Shown here in pieces: positions 9,139 through 16,922 of a stretch of 64,000 nucleotides of DNA. Location of the stretch: positions 62,001 through 126,000 of the forward strand of contig CAXXQT010000005.1 in assembly GCA_963674575.2 (NCBI GenBank), in the 5' to 3' direction. A program made the translations under genes and the position numbers. This stretch comes from JAAYAY01 sp963674575. GTDB taxonomy: Bacteria > Planctomycetota > Planctomycetia > Pirellulales > Thermoguttaceae. The notes beneath the pieces were generated by a model, which saw nothing but the letters and a program-made list of their open reading frames with translations, was not told the DNA's origin and made no database searches. The stretch's first letter is position 1, and the number at the start of each line of letters is the position of its first letter.

Positions 9139-10164
9139 ATGGCCGTTGTTGAGATCGAATCGCTGGCGAAATCGTATCGTGTGTATCAGAAGGCGGAGGG
9201 GCTGCTGGCGTCGGTGGCAGGCCTGTTTCACCGAAGGTATCGCACGGTCGAGGCCGTGCGCGGGATCGATCTGGCGGTGGAGGCGGGCGAGTTCGTGGCC
9301 TTTCTGGGGCCCAATGGAGCGGGGAAGACGACCACCCTCAAGCTGCTTTCGGGGGTGATCAATCCCACCTCGGGGATGGCCCGGGTCCTGGGACACGTGC
9401 CCTGGCGGCGGGAGAACGCCTATCGACGCCGCTTTGCCCTGGTGATGGGCCAGAAGAACCAACTCTGGTGGGACCTGCCGGCGGCCGAGTCGTTTCGCCT
9501 CCACCAGCAGATCTATCGGATCGAGCCCGACGAGTTCGATCGGACCCGGGACGAACTGACCGACATGCTTTCGATCCGCGGGCTGCTTTCCCAGCCGGTT
9601 CGGGAACTGTCGCTCGGGGAGCGGATGAAGATGGAGTTGACGGCGGCCCTGCTCCACTCGCCCGAGGTGCTGTTTCTCGACGAACCGACGATCGGCCTGG
9701 ACGTGGTGGCCCAGTACAACATCCAGGATTTTTTGAAGCATTACCAGCAGGAGCGGGGGATCACGACCCTGCTGACGAGCCACTACATGAAGGACGTGGC
9801 CGCCCTGTGCCGCCGGGTGGTGATCATCGCCCACGGGCGGATCATGTTCGACGGTTCGCTCAGCCAGATTGTCGACCGGTTCGGCGGGCACAAGGTGGTG
9901 ACCCTGCTGTTTGCCAATGGGCATATCCCCGGCGACCTGGGCGTCTATGGCGAAGTGATTCTGGAAGAGCCGCCCCGGGCGAAGGTGCGGGTCGAACGGA
10001 CTGCCGTGGCCAAGACCCTCGCCCAGATCCTCCAGCAACATCCGGTGGAGGACGTGAGCGTGGAGGATCCGCCGCTGGAAGAGGTGATTGCCGAGATGTT
10101 CTCCCAGGTGAACGAGGCCGCCGAACAGGACGATGCCGAGCAACTTGCCGGATCGGAGGGATAA
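9139..10164 (+). CDS. ABC-2 type exporter, ATP-binding subunit (COG4586-like)
   Basis: A 341-residue ABC ATPase. The ATG at 9139 opens MAVVEIESLAKSYRVY, the normal family start; the longer frame back to 8866 is not supported. Walker A is GPNGAGKTT (about residues 57-65), the signature is LSLGERMKME, Walker B is VLFLDEPTIGLD, and the switch histidine is in LLTSHYMKDV. A C-terminal regulatory segment follows, as in the COG4586 subgroup. The two downstream permeases match the usual COG4587 and COG3694 partners, so the three genes should form one inner-membrane exporter. The substrate is unknown. Confidence 0.9.
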   Translation: MAVVEIESLAKSYRVYQKAEGLLASVAGLFHRRYRTVEAVRGIDLAVEAGEFVAFLGPNGAGKTTTLKLLSGVINPTSGMARVLGHVPWRRENAYRRRFALVMGQKNQLWWDLPAAESFRLHQQIYRIEPDEFDRTRDELTDMLSIRGLLSQPVRELSLGERMKMELTAALLHSPEVLFLDEPTIGLDVVAQYNIQDFLKHYQQERGITTLLTSHYMKDVAALCRRVVIIAHGRIMFDGSLSQIVDRFGGHKVVTLLFANGHIPGDLGVYGEVILEEPPRAKVRVERTAVAKTLAQILQQHPVEDVSVEDPPLEEVIAEMFSQVNEAAEQDDAEQLAGSEG

Positions 10165-10190
10165 TCCGAGCCTTCCCCGGTTTTGAACCT

Positions 10191-10238
10191 TCGTATTTCT
10201 GATTTCGAATTTGTTTCGTATTTCGCATTTCGTATTTT
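10191..10238. repeat. AT-rich TCGTATTTC repeat tract
   Basis: The spacer between ATPase and first permease is filled by an AT-rich run of related words (TCGTATTTCTGATTTCGAAT, then TTTCGTATTTCGCATTTCG). Its composition differs sharply from the GC-rich neighbours. It has the look of a dispersed intergenic repeat, although only one copy is present in this window. Confidence 0.45.
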
Positions 10239-10243
10239 CCCCC

Positions 10244-11080
10244 ATGTATGCACGCCCAGCCATCTGGTGGACGATTCTCCGCATCAGCCTCGAAGAGCGG
10301 CTGGTTTACCGGGGAGATTTTGCGCTGGGAACGTTGATGCGGTTCCTGCCGATCCTGACGCAGGTTTTTCTGTGGTGGGCCGTGTTCACGGCGGCGAGCA
10401 GCGGCGGGGCGGTCGATCAGACGCGGATCGTGGGCTACTCGTACCACGACTTCGTGGCCTACTACCTGCTGACGATGATCAGTCGGGCCTTTTCGAGCAT
10501 GCCGGGGCTGGCCTCGGGGATCGCCCGGGATATTCGCGACGGGACGGTCAAGAAGTATCTGATTCAGCCGATCGACATGCTTTCGTTTCTGCTGCTGAAT
10601 CGGATGGGCCACAAGCTGGTCTACTACACGGTGGCGGCGCTGCCGTTCGCGCTGGTGTTTTTTCTTTGCCGGGGCTTCTTTCCGGGCGGATGGCCGGAGC
10701 CGCAGATCATGGCGGCCTACGTCGCTTCGCTGCTGATGGCCTTTCTGCTCGGGTTCTTCCTGGAGGCGACGATCGGCATGATCGGTTTCTGGTTCCTGGA
10801 AGTGAGTTCGCTCCTGTTCGTCTACATGCTGTTCAACTTCTTTTTCTCGGGCCACATGTTTCCCCTCGACATGCTGCCCGGCTATTGGAGCACGGTGGTG
10901 AAGGTGATCCCGCTTCAGTACCTGGCCTATTTCCCGGCCGCCGTTTTTCTGGGCAAGGTGCAGGGCCCGGAACTGGTCGTGGGGCTGTGTATTCAGTTGG
11001 CGTGGGTCGTGTTTTTCATCGCTCTGAGCCGGGTGGCCTTTCGGCGGGGCGTCCGCCGCTACAGCGGATACGGAGGTTAG
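10244..11080 (+). CDS. ABC-2 type exporter permease 1 (COG4587-like)
   Basis: A 278-residue polytopic membrane protein with about six transmembrane segments, for example residues 22-45, 110-133, 140-170 and 240-262. It starts MYARPAIWWTILRISLEERLVYRGDF; the ATG at 10244 is preferred over 10211 because the latter lies in the AT-rich spacer repeat. The sequence SRAFSSMPGLASGIARDIRDGTVKKYLIQPID resembles the COG4587 subfamily. It overlaps nothing and is followed after three bases by the second permease, so the two are almost certainly co-translated. Confidence 0.85.
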   Translation: MYARPAIWWTILRISLEERLVYRGDFALGTLMRFLPILTQVFLWWAVFTAASSGGAVDQTRIVGYSYHDFVAYYLLTMISRAFSSMPGLASGIARDIRDGTVKKYLIQPIDMLSFLLLNRMGHKLVYYTVAALPFALVFFLCRGFFPGGWPEPQIMAAYVASLLMAFLLGFFLEATIGMIGFWFLEVSSLLFVYMLFNFFFSGHMFPLDMLPGYWSTVVKVIPLQYLAYFPAAVFLGKVQGPELVVGLCIQLAWVVFFIALSRVAFRRGVRRYSGYGG

Positions 11081-11083
11081 GCT

Positions 11084-12037
11084 TTGGCAGATTTCAACCG
11101 AGGCCACCGAAAAGGGGACAGGTCCAATTTGCCGGAACGGCCCGCTGGGTGCTGCGCACCAATTGCACCAGTCCCCTTTTCGGCAAAACGGCCCTCCTAT
11201 CTCCGCGTGCTGCTGATCTTCGCCAGGAACAGCCTGGTGCGCGACATGACGTTTCGGGGGAACTTCCTGATCGAGATGATCTCGTCGATGGCGTGGATCT
11301 TCATGAACCTGGGGTTCTACATCCTCGTCTTTCAGCACACGCCGCAGCTTGGCGACGTGAACAACTGGGGCGAGTACAGCTTTGCCTGGGGGAAGTACGA
11401 GTTCTTTTTGTTTCTGTCGACGACCTTGCTCATCAACAGCCTCGTGCAGACGCTGTTCATGGCGAACGCGTCGGAATTCAGCGAGATGATCCGCACAGGT
11501 ACACTCGACTTCGCCCTGCTCAAACCGATCGACACCCAGTTCCTGATTTCGTTGCAGCGGATCCAGTGGTCGTCGCTGGGGAATTTTGGAGTTGGGCTGG
11601 GCCTGGCCGTTTATTCGCTCGTTCGGATCGGCCGCGTGCCCACGCCGTGGCAGGTCCTGCTGTTCGCCCTTTTTGTGGCTTGCGGCGTGGCGATCATGTA
11701 TAGCCTGATGATCGCCCTGGCGGCCACGAGCATCTGGCTGGGGCGGAACCAGTCGCTCTACAATTTCTGGTTCTACATCACGAATTTTTCCCGCTATCCC
11801 ATGGAAATCTACCACGGGGCCTACGGAACGCCGCTGCGGCTGTTCTTCACGTTCATCATTCCGGTGCTGGTCGTGGTGAATGTGCCGGCGCGGTTCCTGG
11901 TTCGGCCGCTGGTTCCGCAAACGCCAGGCGATCTGCTGCTGCCCGTATTTGCCGTGGCGGCCACCCTGGCTAGCCTGGCCGGCAGCCGCTGGGTTTTCAA
12001 CCGCTCCCTGTTGGGGTACCGTAGTGCAAGTAGTTGA
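11084..12037 (+). CDS. ABC-2 type exporter permease 2 (COG3694-like)
   Basis: A 317-residue membrane protein with about six transmembrane segments, the second permease of the exporter. The start is the TTG at 11084, three bases after the previous stop, with GGAGG at 11072-11076. From there the first 35 or so residues read through a 63-bp palindromic repeat (11114-11176) in frame. Family-like sequence begins only around RVLLIFARNSLVRDMTFRGNF. An alternative GTG in that segment would exclude the repeat, but it has no ribosome binding site. The C-terminal QSLYNFWFYITNFSRYPMEIY segment is typical of the family. Confidence 0.82.
   Translation: MADFNRGHRKGDRSNLPERPAGCCAPIAPVPFSAKRPSYLRVLLIFARNSLVRDMTFRGNFLIEMISSMAWIFMNLGFYILVFQHTPQLGDVNNWGEYSFAWGKYEFFLFLSTTLLINSLVQTLFMANASEFSEMIRTGTLDFALLKPIDTQFLISLQRIQWSSLGNFGVGLGLAVYSLVRIGRVPTPWQVLLFALFVACGVAIMYSLMIALAATSIWLGRNQSLYNFWFYITNFSRYPMEIYHGAYGTPLRLFFTFIIPVLVVVNVPARFLVRPLVPQTPGDLLLPVFAVAATLASLAGSRWVFNRSLLGYRSASS
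11114..11176 (+). repeat. GGGGACAGGTCC palindromic repeat, copy 1 (inside a CDS)
   Basis: A 63-base imperfect hairpin opening GGGGACAGGTCCAATT and closing AATTGCACCAGTCCCC. It keeps the ACAGG/ACCAGT asymmetry of the other two copies. Unlike them it lies in frame inside the 5' end of the second ABC permease. Repeats of this kind resemble REP elements mobilised by RAYT transposases; no such transposase is in the window. Confidence 0.75.
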
Positions 12038-12198
12038 AGGCAGATGCCAGACGTCCTGCCGGTTGTAGAACGCCGTTGGCGTACGGAGAATTGGCCGGTC
12101 CCGGGACCCAGGGTGGCGCGGCGAAGCCGCTGACCCTGGGCTGTGGAGTTGAACCGCTTCGCGGTAGAAGAACCAGCATCGTCATTAACGTGCCAGAC

Positions 12199-12261
12199 GG
12201 TGCGTCAAGGCGCACCCAGCATGACTACGAATATGTTTGTCCAGGTGCGTCAAGACGCACC
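12199..12261. repeat. Paired GTGCGTC hairpins upstream of the isomerase
   Basis: Two near-identical hairpins, GGTGCGTCAAGGCGCACC (12199-12216) and GGTGCGTCAAGACGCACC (12244-12261), lie within the 240-base gap before the isomerase gene. Other short stem-loops, such as CGCCGTTGGCG near 12071, occur in the same gap. They look like intergenic palindromic repeats. Confidence 0.65.
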
Positions 12262-12276
12262 CTACGAAAGCTCATC

Positions 12277-13134
12277 ATGTTCAATCTCGCTTATAGTTCC
12301 AACGCGTACATGAATTTCTCCGTCGAGGAGACCATTCGACGGATTGCCGAACTCGGATTCGCCGGGCTGGAATTGCTAGCCGACGTGCCCCACGCGTGGC
12401 CGGCCGGATTGCTCGAGGAGCGTAAGCGGGCGATTCGCGATTGCCTGGCCGAGAGCGGGCTGCGGATTTCGAACATCAACGGGTTCATGATGAATGCCGT
12501 GGCCGATCCGCGGCAGCCTTATTGGTATCCGTCGTGGATCGAGCCGGACGCCCACTATCGGGCCATTCGGCGGGAGCACACGAAGCGGGCCCTGCGTCTG
12601 GCGGCCGAACTGGGGGCCCCGGGGATTCAGACGGAGCCGGGCGGGCCGCTCAACCCGGACCAGACTTGGCACCAGGCCGCCGACGTGTTCTACGAGGAGT
12701 TCATGCCGTGTGTGGCTGTGGCCGAACAGCAGGGCGTCGACCTGCTCATCGAACCGGAGCCGGGGCTTATGATCGAGACTTTTGAGCAGTACCTGGAATT
12801 CGTAGATCGGGTGGATTCGCCGGCCGTGGGGCTGAACTTCGACATCGGGCATGCCTACTGCGTCGGCCAGGAGCCGGAGGATTGGATTCCGCGCATGGCG
12901 GAGCACACGCGGCACTATCACATCGAGGACATCGCCGCCACGCGGGTCCACGCCCACAAGGTGCCGGGTGAGGGCGCGATCGATTTCGAACTGGTGCTGC
13001 GGGCCATCTTGGAGACGGATTACGAGGGGTGGGTCACGGTGGAACTCTATCCCTACATCGACAACCCCGACGATGCCGGCCGCCAGGCCAAGGCCTACCT
13101 GGAACGCACCTTGCAGAGAATCGAGGCATCGTGA
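12277..13134 (+). CDS. Sugar phosphate isomerase/epimerase, TIM barrel
   Basis: A 285-residue AP-endonuclease-2-fold TIM barrel. Visible metal and active-site segments are IQTEPGGPL, LLIEPEPGLMIET (Glu), VGLNFDIGHAYCVG (Asp and His), HYHIEDIAATRVHAHKVPGEGAIDF (His, Glu) and WVTVELYPYIDNPDD (Glu). The ATG at 12277 opens MFNLAYSSNAYMNFSVEETI, normal for the family; the frame extends upstream only through repeats. The last four bases overlap the GTG of the UbiA gene, implying translational coupling and a shared pathway. The substrate is not predictable from sequence alone. Confidence 0.85.
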   Translation: MFNLAYSSNAYMNFSVEETIRRIAELGFAGLELLADVPHAWPAGLLEERKRAIRDCLAESGLRISNINGFMMNAVADPRQPYWYPSWIEPDAHYRAIRREHTKRALRLAAELGAPGIQTEPGGPLNPDQTWHQAADVFYEEFMPCVAVAEQQGVDLLIEPEPGLMIETFEQYLEFVDRVDSPAVGLNFDIGHAYCVGQEPEDWIPRMAEHTRHYHIEDIAATRVHAHKVPGEGAIDFELVLRAILETDYEGWVTVELYPYIDNPDDAGRQAKAYLERTLQRIEAS

Positions 13135-14075
13135 GCACGACAGAAGAGAGAGCGCCGAGCGGTACGCTGAGGGACTGGCTCCAATTGGTGCGGCTGCCCA
13201 ATCTGTTCACGGCCGCGGCCGACGGTGCGGCGGGATTCCTGTTTACGCACGCTGCGCTAACGGCAAGCGATGGCTTGCCCATGGCACTCCTTATCGGGAC
13301 TTCCGTTCTGCTCTATGCAGGCGGTGTCGTGCTGAACGACGTGTTCGACTACGCACTCGACTGCCGGGAACGTCCCGAGCGGCCCCTGCCCTCAGGGCGG
13401 ATCAGCAGAATGGCCGCGGCTCGATTGGGCTGGGGGCTGCTGGTGGCCGGGATCGGGCTGGCGGCAGCGGCGTCGGCTGTGGGAGGCGACCTGCGTCCCG
13501 TGCTGATTGCCGCGGTGCTGGCGTTGGTGATCGTGGCCTATGACGGGCTGCTCAAGAAGACGCCTTTGGGCCCGGTCGCGATGGGAAGCTGTCGGGGGTT
13601 GAACCTACTGTTGGGAATGAGTCTTTCGACAGTCGCGTGGCAATCGCCCCATTACCTGATTGCGGGCGCCCTGACGGTCTACGTGGCGGGGGTGACGTGG
13701 TTTGCGAGAACCGAGGCGGAACAGAGTCGACGCGGGCAGTTGCTGGCTTCGGCGGTGACGATCCTTGCAGGGCTACTCCTTCTGGAGCCGCTTCCTCGCT
13801 GGTCGGAGGACACGGTCGCACTTCTCGTGGCCGAACCCAGTCGCTGGACGGTGCTGCTGACGGCCCTGGGCGGGTTGATTGCTCTTCGGCTGATTCGCGC
13901 CATCGCCGATCCTTCACCGCCCATGGTGCAGGCGGCCGTGCGGCACTGCATCCTGTCGCTGATCGTTCTCGACGGAGCAATCTGCTTCGTCACCCAGGGC
14001 CTGGCCCCGGCGGCAGCGATCGTGCTTCTGCTGATTCCGGCCACGTTCGCCGGGAAGTGGATTGCGTCGACTTGA
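13131..14075 (+). CDS. UbiA-family prenyltransferase, EboC-like
   Basis: A 314-residue integral membrane prenyltransferase of about eight helices. The GTG at 13131 overlaps the upstream TGA in a GTGA arrangement. The first Asp-rich motif is NDVFDYALD (about residues 69-77), continuing CRERPERPLPSGRIS, as in EboC-type UbiA proteins. The second conserved region is AYDGLLKKTPLGPVAMGSCRGLNLLLG. UbiA enzymes attach isoprenyl chains to aromatic or sugar acceptors in the membrane. The coupled TIM-barrel isomerase suggests a sugar-derived acceptor, but that is inference. Other ebo genes are absent here, so a true Ebo function is not established. Confidence 0.85.
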   Translation: MSTTEERAPSGTLRDWLQLVRLPNLFTAAADGAAGFLFTHAALTASDGLPMALLIGTSVLLYAGGVVLNDVFDYALDCRERPERPLPSGRISRMAAARLGWGLLVAGIGLAAAASAVGGDLRPVLIAAVLALVIVAYDGLLKKTPLGPVAMGSCRGLNLLLGMSLSTVAWQSPHYLIAGALTVYVAGVTWFARTEAEQSRRGQLLASAVTILAGLLLLEPLPRWSEDTVALLVAEPSRWTVLLTALGGLIALRLIRAIADPSPPMVQAAVRHCILSLIVLDGAICFVTQGLAPAAAIVLLLIPATFAGKWIAST

Positions 14076-14080
14076 GGGAG

Positions 14081-14131
14081 TTGGAGTCCAGCCTTTAGGC
14101 TGTCTTCCACACGCTAAAGGGTGGACTCCAA
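14081..14131 (+). repeat. TTGGAGTCCA palindromic repeat, copy 1
   Basis: Opens TTGGAGTCCAGCCTTTAGGC and closes with the inverted TGGACTCCAA at 14122-14131. A close inverted copy is at 25361-25399 and a partial copy at 29530-29555. It starts five bases after the prenyltransferase stop, so it may act in transcript ending. Confidence 0.65.
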
Positions 14132-14145
14132 CAGACTTCTGTTTC

Positions 14146-14401
14146 GCAAGAGCCGGGCTACGGTGGTTAATCAACGGGTCGCGTAACACGCTTTGAGGTG
14201 GGGAATTCAAGAGCCCGGCTATTGCGCGTCAGCCCGGCTGCTTTGGTTGCGCTGCAAACAGGCACGGCAGCTTCAGGAACCGCCTGATTTGCAGCCGGGC
14301 TTTTGACGTCAGCCGAGATTGAGCCAAGAGCCGGGCTAGCTCCGCAACCTCAACGGTCAGGCGGCCTGATCTGAGGTGGTTGATTCAAGAGCCCGGCTAT
14401 G
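14146..14401. repeat. Cluster of CAAGAGCCCGGCTA words
   Basis: This gene-free stretch holds four copies of CAAGAGC(C/G)GGGCTA-like words (near 14147, 14208, 14322 and 14387). Two are preceded by a shared TGAGGTGG-GATTCAAGAG context. A further CAGCCCGGCT lies between. It separates convergent genes. No coding frame is convincing. Confidence 0.55.
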
Positions 14402-16576
14402 TCAGGGATTGTCAAACGCCTTGGCTGCTTTGAGGCCCTTGCGGCCGACGGTGTCGACGAGGCTGGGATAGCCGGGACCTCCGGCGGCCAGGTAGCCGTT
14501 GCTCCGGCCGTCTGCTTCGGGGCTCACCCAGAACGAGTAGAGCGAGCCGTCGGTGAGGTGGAAACGGAAACGGACGGGTTTGCCGGCCAGGTCAGCCAGG
14601 CTGGCGCCGTCGCTCCATGCGACTTCCGTGAGGGTGCTGTCGGCGCTGGCGGGCTGGCACTTTTCGGCGGTGAAGCCTTTCAGCGGCTGCCCGTTTGCGT
14701 CCAGCACTTCGGCGACCAGCTTGCCCTTGGGGCAGTCCACATTGACGAACAGGTGGTTGCCCGTGAACTGGACGGGACGCGTTGTGAGCGTGGCCCCTTT
14801 GGGGCCGGCCTCCATGGAGGCGAAGCCGTCGCGGCGGAGGAAGGCGATTCCTGTGCTACCGCGATCGTACATGCCGTTCTTCATCCAGTGGGGATCGAGC
14901 CGGGTGGAGTCGCCCTGGAAGCCGATGTAGTAGAACCAGAGCTTGTCGCCGTGCACGGTGCACAGGCCGCCCACGGACTGGACGTAGCCCCGATCCCAGA
15001 CATCTTTGCGCGAGGCCGGGATGAAGGCCTCGCGATCGGGACGATCCCAGTGGAACCCGTCGCGGCTGTAGGCGAGGTTCAGTTCGGTGATTTTGGGCAG
15101 GCCGGTCTTCTCGCACTCGCCATTGGGCGGGCCCAGGTGGATCTGGTAGATGCCGAGCATGATGCTTTCGTAGGCGACAGCGTCGAGGTTATAGAGTTGG
15201 GCGGGTTGGCCCACTTCGGGATCGGGCGGATCGAGCCGATCGGCGCCGGTCCAGAAGACGGGCGTCTGGTCGTCGGCATATTGGGTGAAGTCGTGCCATT
15301 GGGAGCCCGCGAGGAAATCATCGGCTTCCCAGTAGTGGCGGCTCCGGCCGCGAACGCCCGAGCGGAGGCTGTAGACCCATTTCTTGCGGAAGGGATTGTA
15401 GAACATGGTGCTCCGGTCGCCCGTGATGCCGCTGTCGATCGGCTCCGTCCAATGGACGCCGTCCGCGGAGACCATGCACTTACCCGGCAGGTTGCCGCCC
15501 GGGGGACGCATGTAGATCTTCCACTGCTGGTCGGGATTGTTGCCCTCGTAGTCGGGGAAGACGGTCCAGGAGTCGGGGGTGAGGGCCGGATCGAGGATGC
15601 GGTTCGTGCTGGGCTCGTTGTCCAACTCGGGGCGATCCCAGTGGAGCCCGTCGCGGCTCGTGGCGTAGCAGATCGTGTGGATCCAACCCGCCTCGTACCA
15701 CATGCGGAAGCGGCCAAGGTCCGGATCCCACCAGACGCCGCCGCTCTTGGGGCAGGCGATGGCGTTCTGGTCGCCGTGGAGTTCCAATTCGGTTTCCGGT
15801 TTCAGGACCGGGTTGCCTTCGTATTTCCGGGCCTTGTGGAAGACTCGCTGCATGTCGGTCGATTCGATGAGGAAGTCGTCGACGAACAACTGGCGGCCCA
15901 GGTCGATCGAGATCACCTTGGGCGGATAGTCGAGGTAGGGAACCTCCATGGGTTCGCGGTCGGCCGGATCGAGATGGCGAGGCGGCCAGACCTTGGGCAG
16001 GCGGACGCCGTTGTAGAGCAGTTCCCCGTCGTTTTCCGGCCAGGGCTTGGGCGGGGCGGCGGGAGCGGGGCGCCAGCGGGTCATCTTGGTCGGGCCGACG
16101 AGGACGGCCCACTTGGCCAGGCGGCATTCGTCGCCCTCTTTCAACTGCTTCTGATAGATGCGGACCAGGTCGTATTCGGCCTCGCCGAAGAGCTGGTAGA
16201 GCCTGCCTGTATCGATCCGCGTGAAGCCGGATTCTTCGATCGCCTTGTAAACGGTGGCTGCCCGAGGATTCTTGGGATCGGGGGTGATGAGCGTCACCAC
16301 GCCCGGCTTGGTGCAGCGGAAGGCGGTTTGCTCCATGACGTGTCGGGCGAAGGGTTGGCCGAGGAGGAAGTCGGGGGCCTCTTTGAGGGTGTAGGGGCGA
16401 TTGGTGTAGAGTTTGACGCCGATCTGGAAGGTGGCGGTTTCGAAGTGTGTGAACAGTTCGACCTCGGCCGGCGGACCTTCCAGGGGTGTTGAGCGGGTTT
16501 CGACGCCGACGGCGGGATTGGTCAGCGTCATGGCCAGGACGAAGATCGCCATGCAGCGTGTTATGGTAGATATCAT
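14402..16576 (-). CDS. Secreted glycoside-hydrolase-like propeller protein
   Basis: A 724-residue protein with a signal peptide (about residues 1-25). Residues from about 210 carry repeated strand motifs typical of five-bladed GH43/GH32-type propellers: GGVWWDPDLGRFRMWYEAGW, CYATSRDGLHWDRPEL, CMVSADGVHWTEP and LAYSRDGFHWDRP. A C-terminal beta-sandwich follows (about 620-700). The first 200 residues are unassigned. Planctomycetes encode many such proteins near sulfatases; polysaccharide binding or cleavage is likely but the catalytic acids are not assignable by eye. ATG at 16576 follows GGAGGAG; a TTG one codon earlier is possible. It is the likely second gene after the sialidase-like gene, separated by a repeat-filled 346-base gap. 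Confidence 0.6.
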   Translation of the reverse strand: MISTITRCMAIFVLAMTLTNPAVGVETRSTPLEGPPAEVELFTHFETATFQIGVKLYTNRPYTLKEAPDFLLGQPFARHVMEQTAFRCTKPGVVTLITPDPKNPRAATVYKAIEESGFTRIDTGRLYQLFGEAEYDLVRIYQKQLKEGDECRLAKWAVLVGPTKMTRWRPAPAAPPKPWPENDGELLYNGVRLPKVWPPRHLDPADREPMEVPYLDYPPKVISIDLGRQLFVDDFLIESTDMQRVFHKARKYEGNPVLKPETELELHGDQNAIACPKSGGVWWDPDLGRFRMWYEAGWIHTICYATSRDGLHWDRPELDNEPSTNRILDPALTPDSWTVFPDYEGNNPDQQWKIYMRPPGGNLPGKCMVSADGVHWTEPIDSGITGDRSTMFYNPFRKKWVYSLRSGVRGRSRHYWEADDFLAGSQWHDFTQYADDQTPVFWTGADRLDPPDPEVGQPAQLYNLDAVAYESIMLGIYQIHLGPPNGECEKTGLPKITELNLAYSRDGFHWDRPDREAFIPASRKDVWDRGYVQSVGGLCTVHGDKLWFYYIGFQGDSTRLDPHWMKNGMYDRGSTGIAFLRRDGFASMEAGPKGATLTTRPVQFTGNHLFVNVDCPKGKLVAEVLDANGQPLKGFTAEKCQPASADSTLTEVAWSDGASLADLAGKPVRFRFHLTDGSLYSFWVSPEADGRSNGYLAAGGPGYPSLVDTVGRKGLKAAKAFDNP

Positions 16577-16617
16577 CAAAGAGGTTCTCCTCCCGTAGCA
16601 AAAGTGTTTCTTTACCT

Positions 16618-16865
16618 ACGCCGAAGGCGTTAAACTCCCCAGCCCGGCGTCGCGCAGCGCACGCTGGGTATGTGAAGCGAGGTGTTTCATGTACCCCGAA
16701 GGGGTACGACAACGTCGGTTGTCGGCGTCAATCCCATGGTTTCCAAATGGACGATCATGCGCTGGCACATCTTGTTGTACCCCGTTGGGGTATAGACATT
16801 TTGTGCTGGGCGTTTCCCGGCGTGCGCTGCGCGACGCCGGGCTGTGGAACACAACTCCTTCGGAG
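16618..16865. repeat. Palindrome cluster with 30-bp inverted arms
   Basis: The 346-base gap between two minus-strand genes is mostly palindromes. Near-perfect inverted arms lie at 16639-16668 (CCAGCCCGGCGTCGCGCAGC...) and 16816-16847. Short hairpins lie at 16618-16630 (ACGCCGAAGGCGT), 16691-16707 (GTACCCCGAAGGGGTAC), 16778-16794 (GTACCCCGTTGGGGTAT) and 16855-16865 (CTCCTTCGGAG). No gene is supported here. Confidence 0.75.
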
Positions 16866-16922
16866 TAAACGGTGGGATACCACCGGTACGAGGCATGGCA
16901 AACGGCGGCAGGGATGCCACCG

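Noticed and set aside
10191..10238. Possible promoter between the ATPase and first permease.
   Set aside because: It is AT-rich but made of repeating TCGTATTTC words, better explained as a repeat; the genes look like one operon.
9860..11920. 686-codon minus-strand frame across the ABC exporter.
   Set aside because: It is antisense to three well-supported genes, has a composition rich in Arg, His and Gln, and resembles no family.
14399..16492. 697-codon plus-strand frame opposite the glycosidase-like gene.
   Set aside because: It mirrors the codon boundaries of the minus-strand gene and has no family motif or ribosome binding site.
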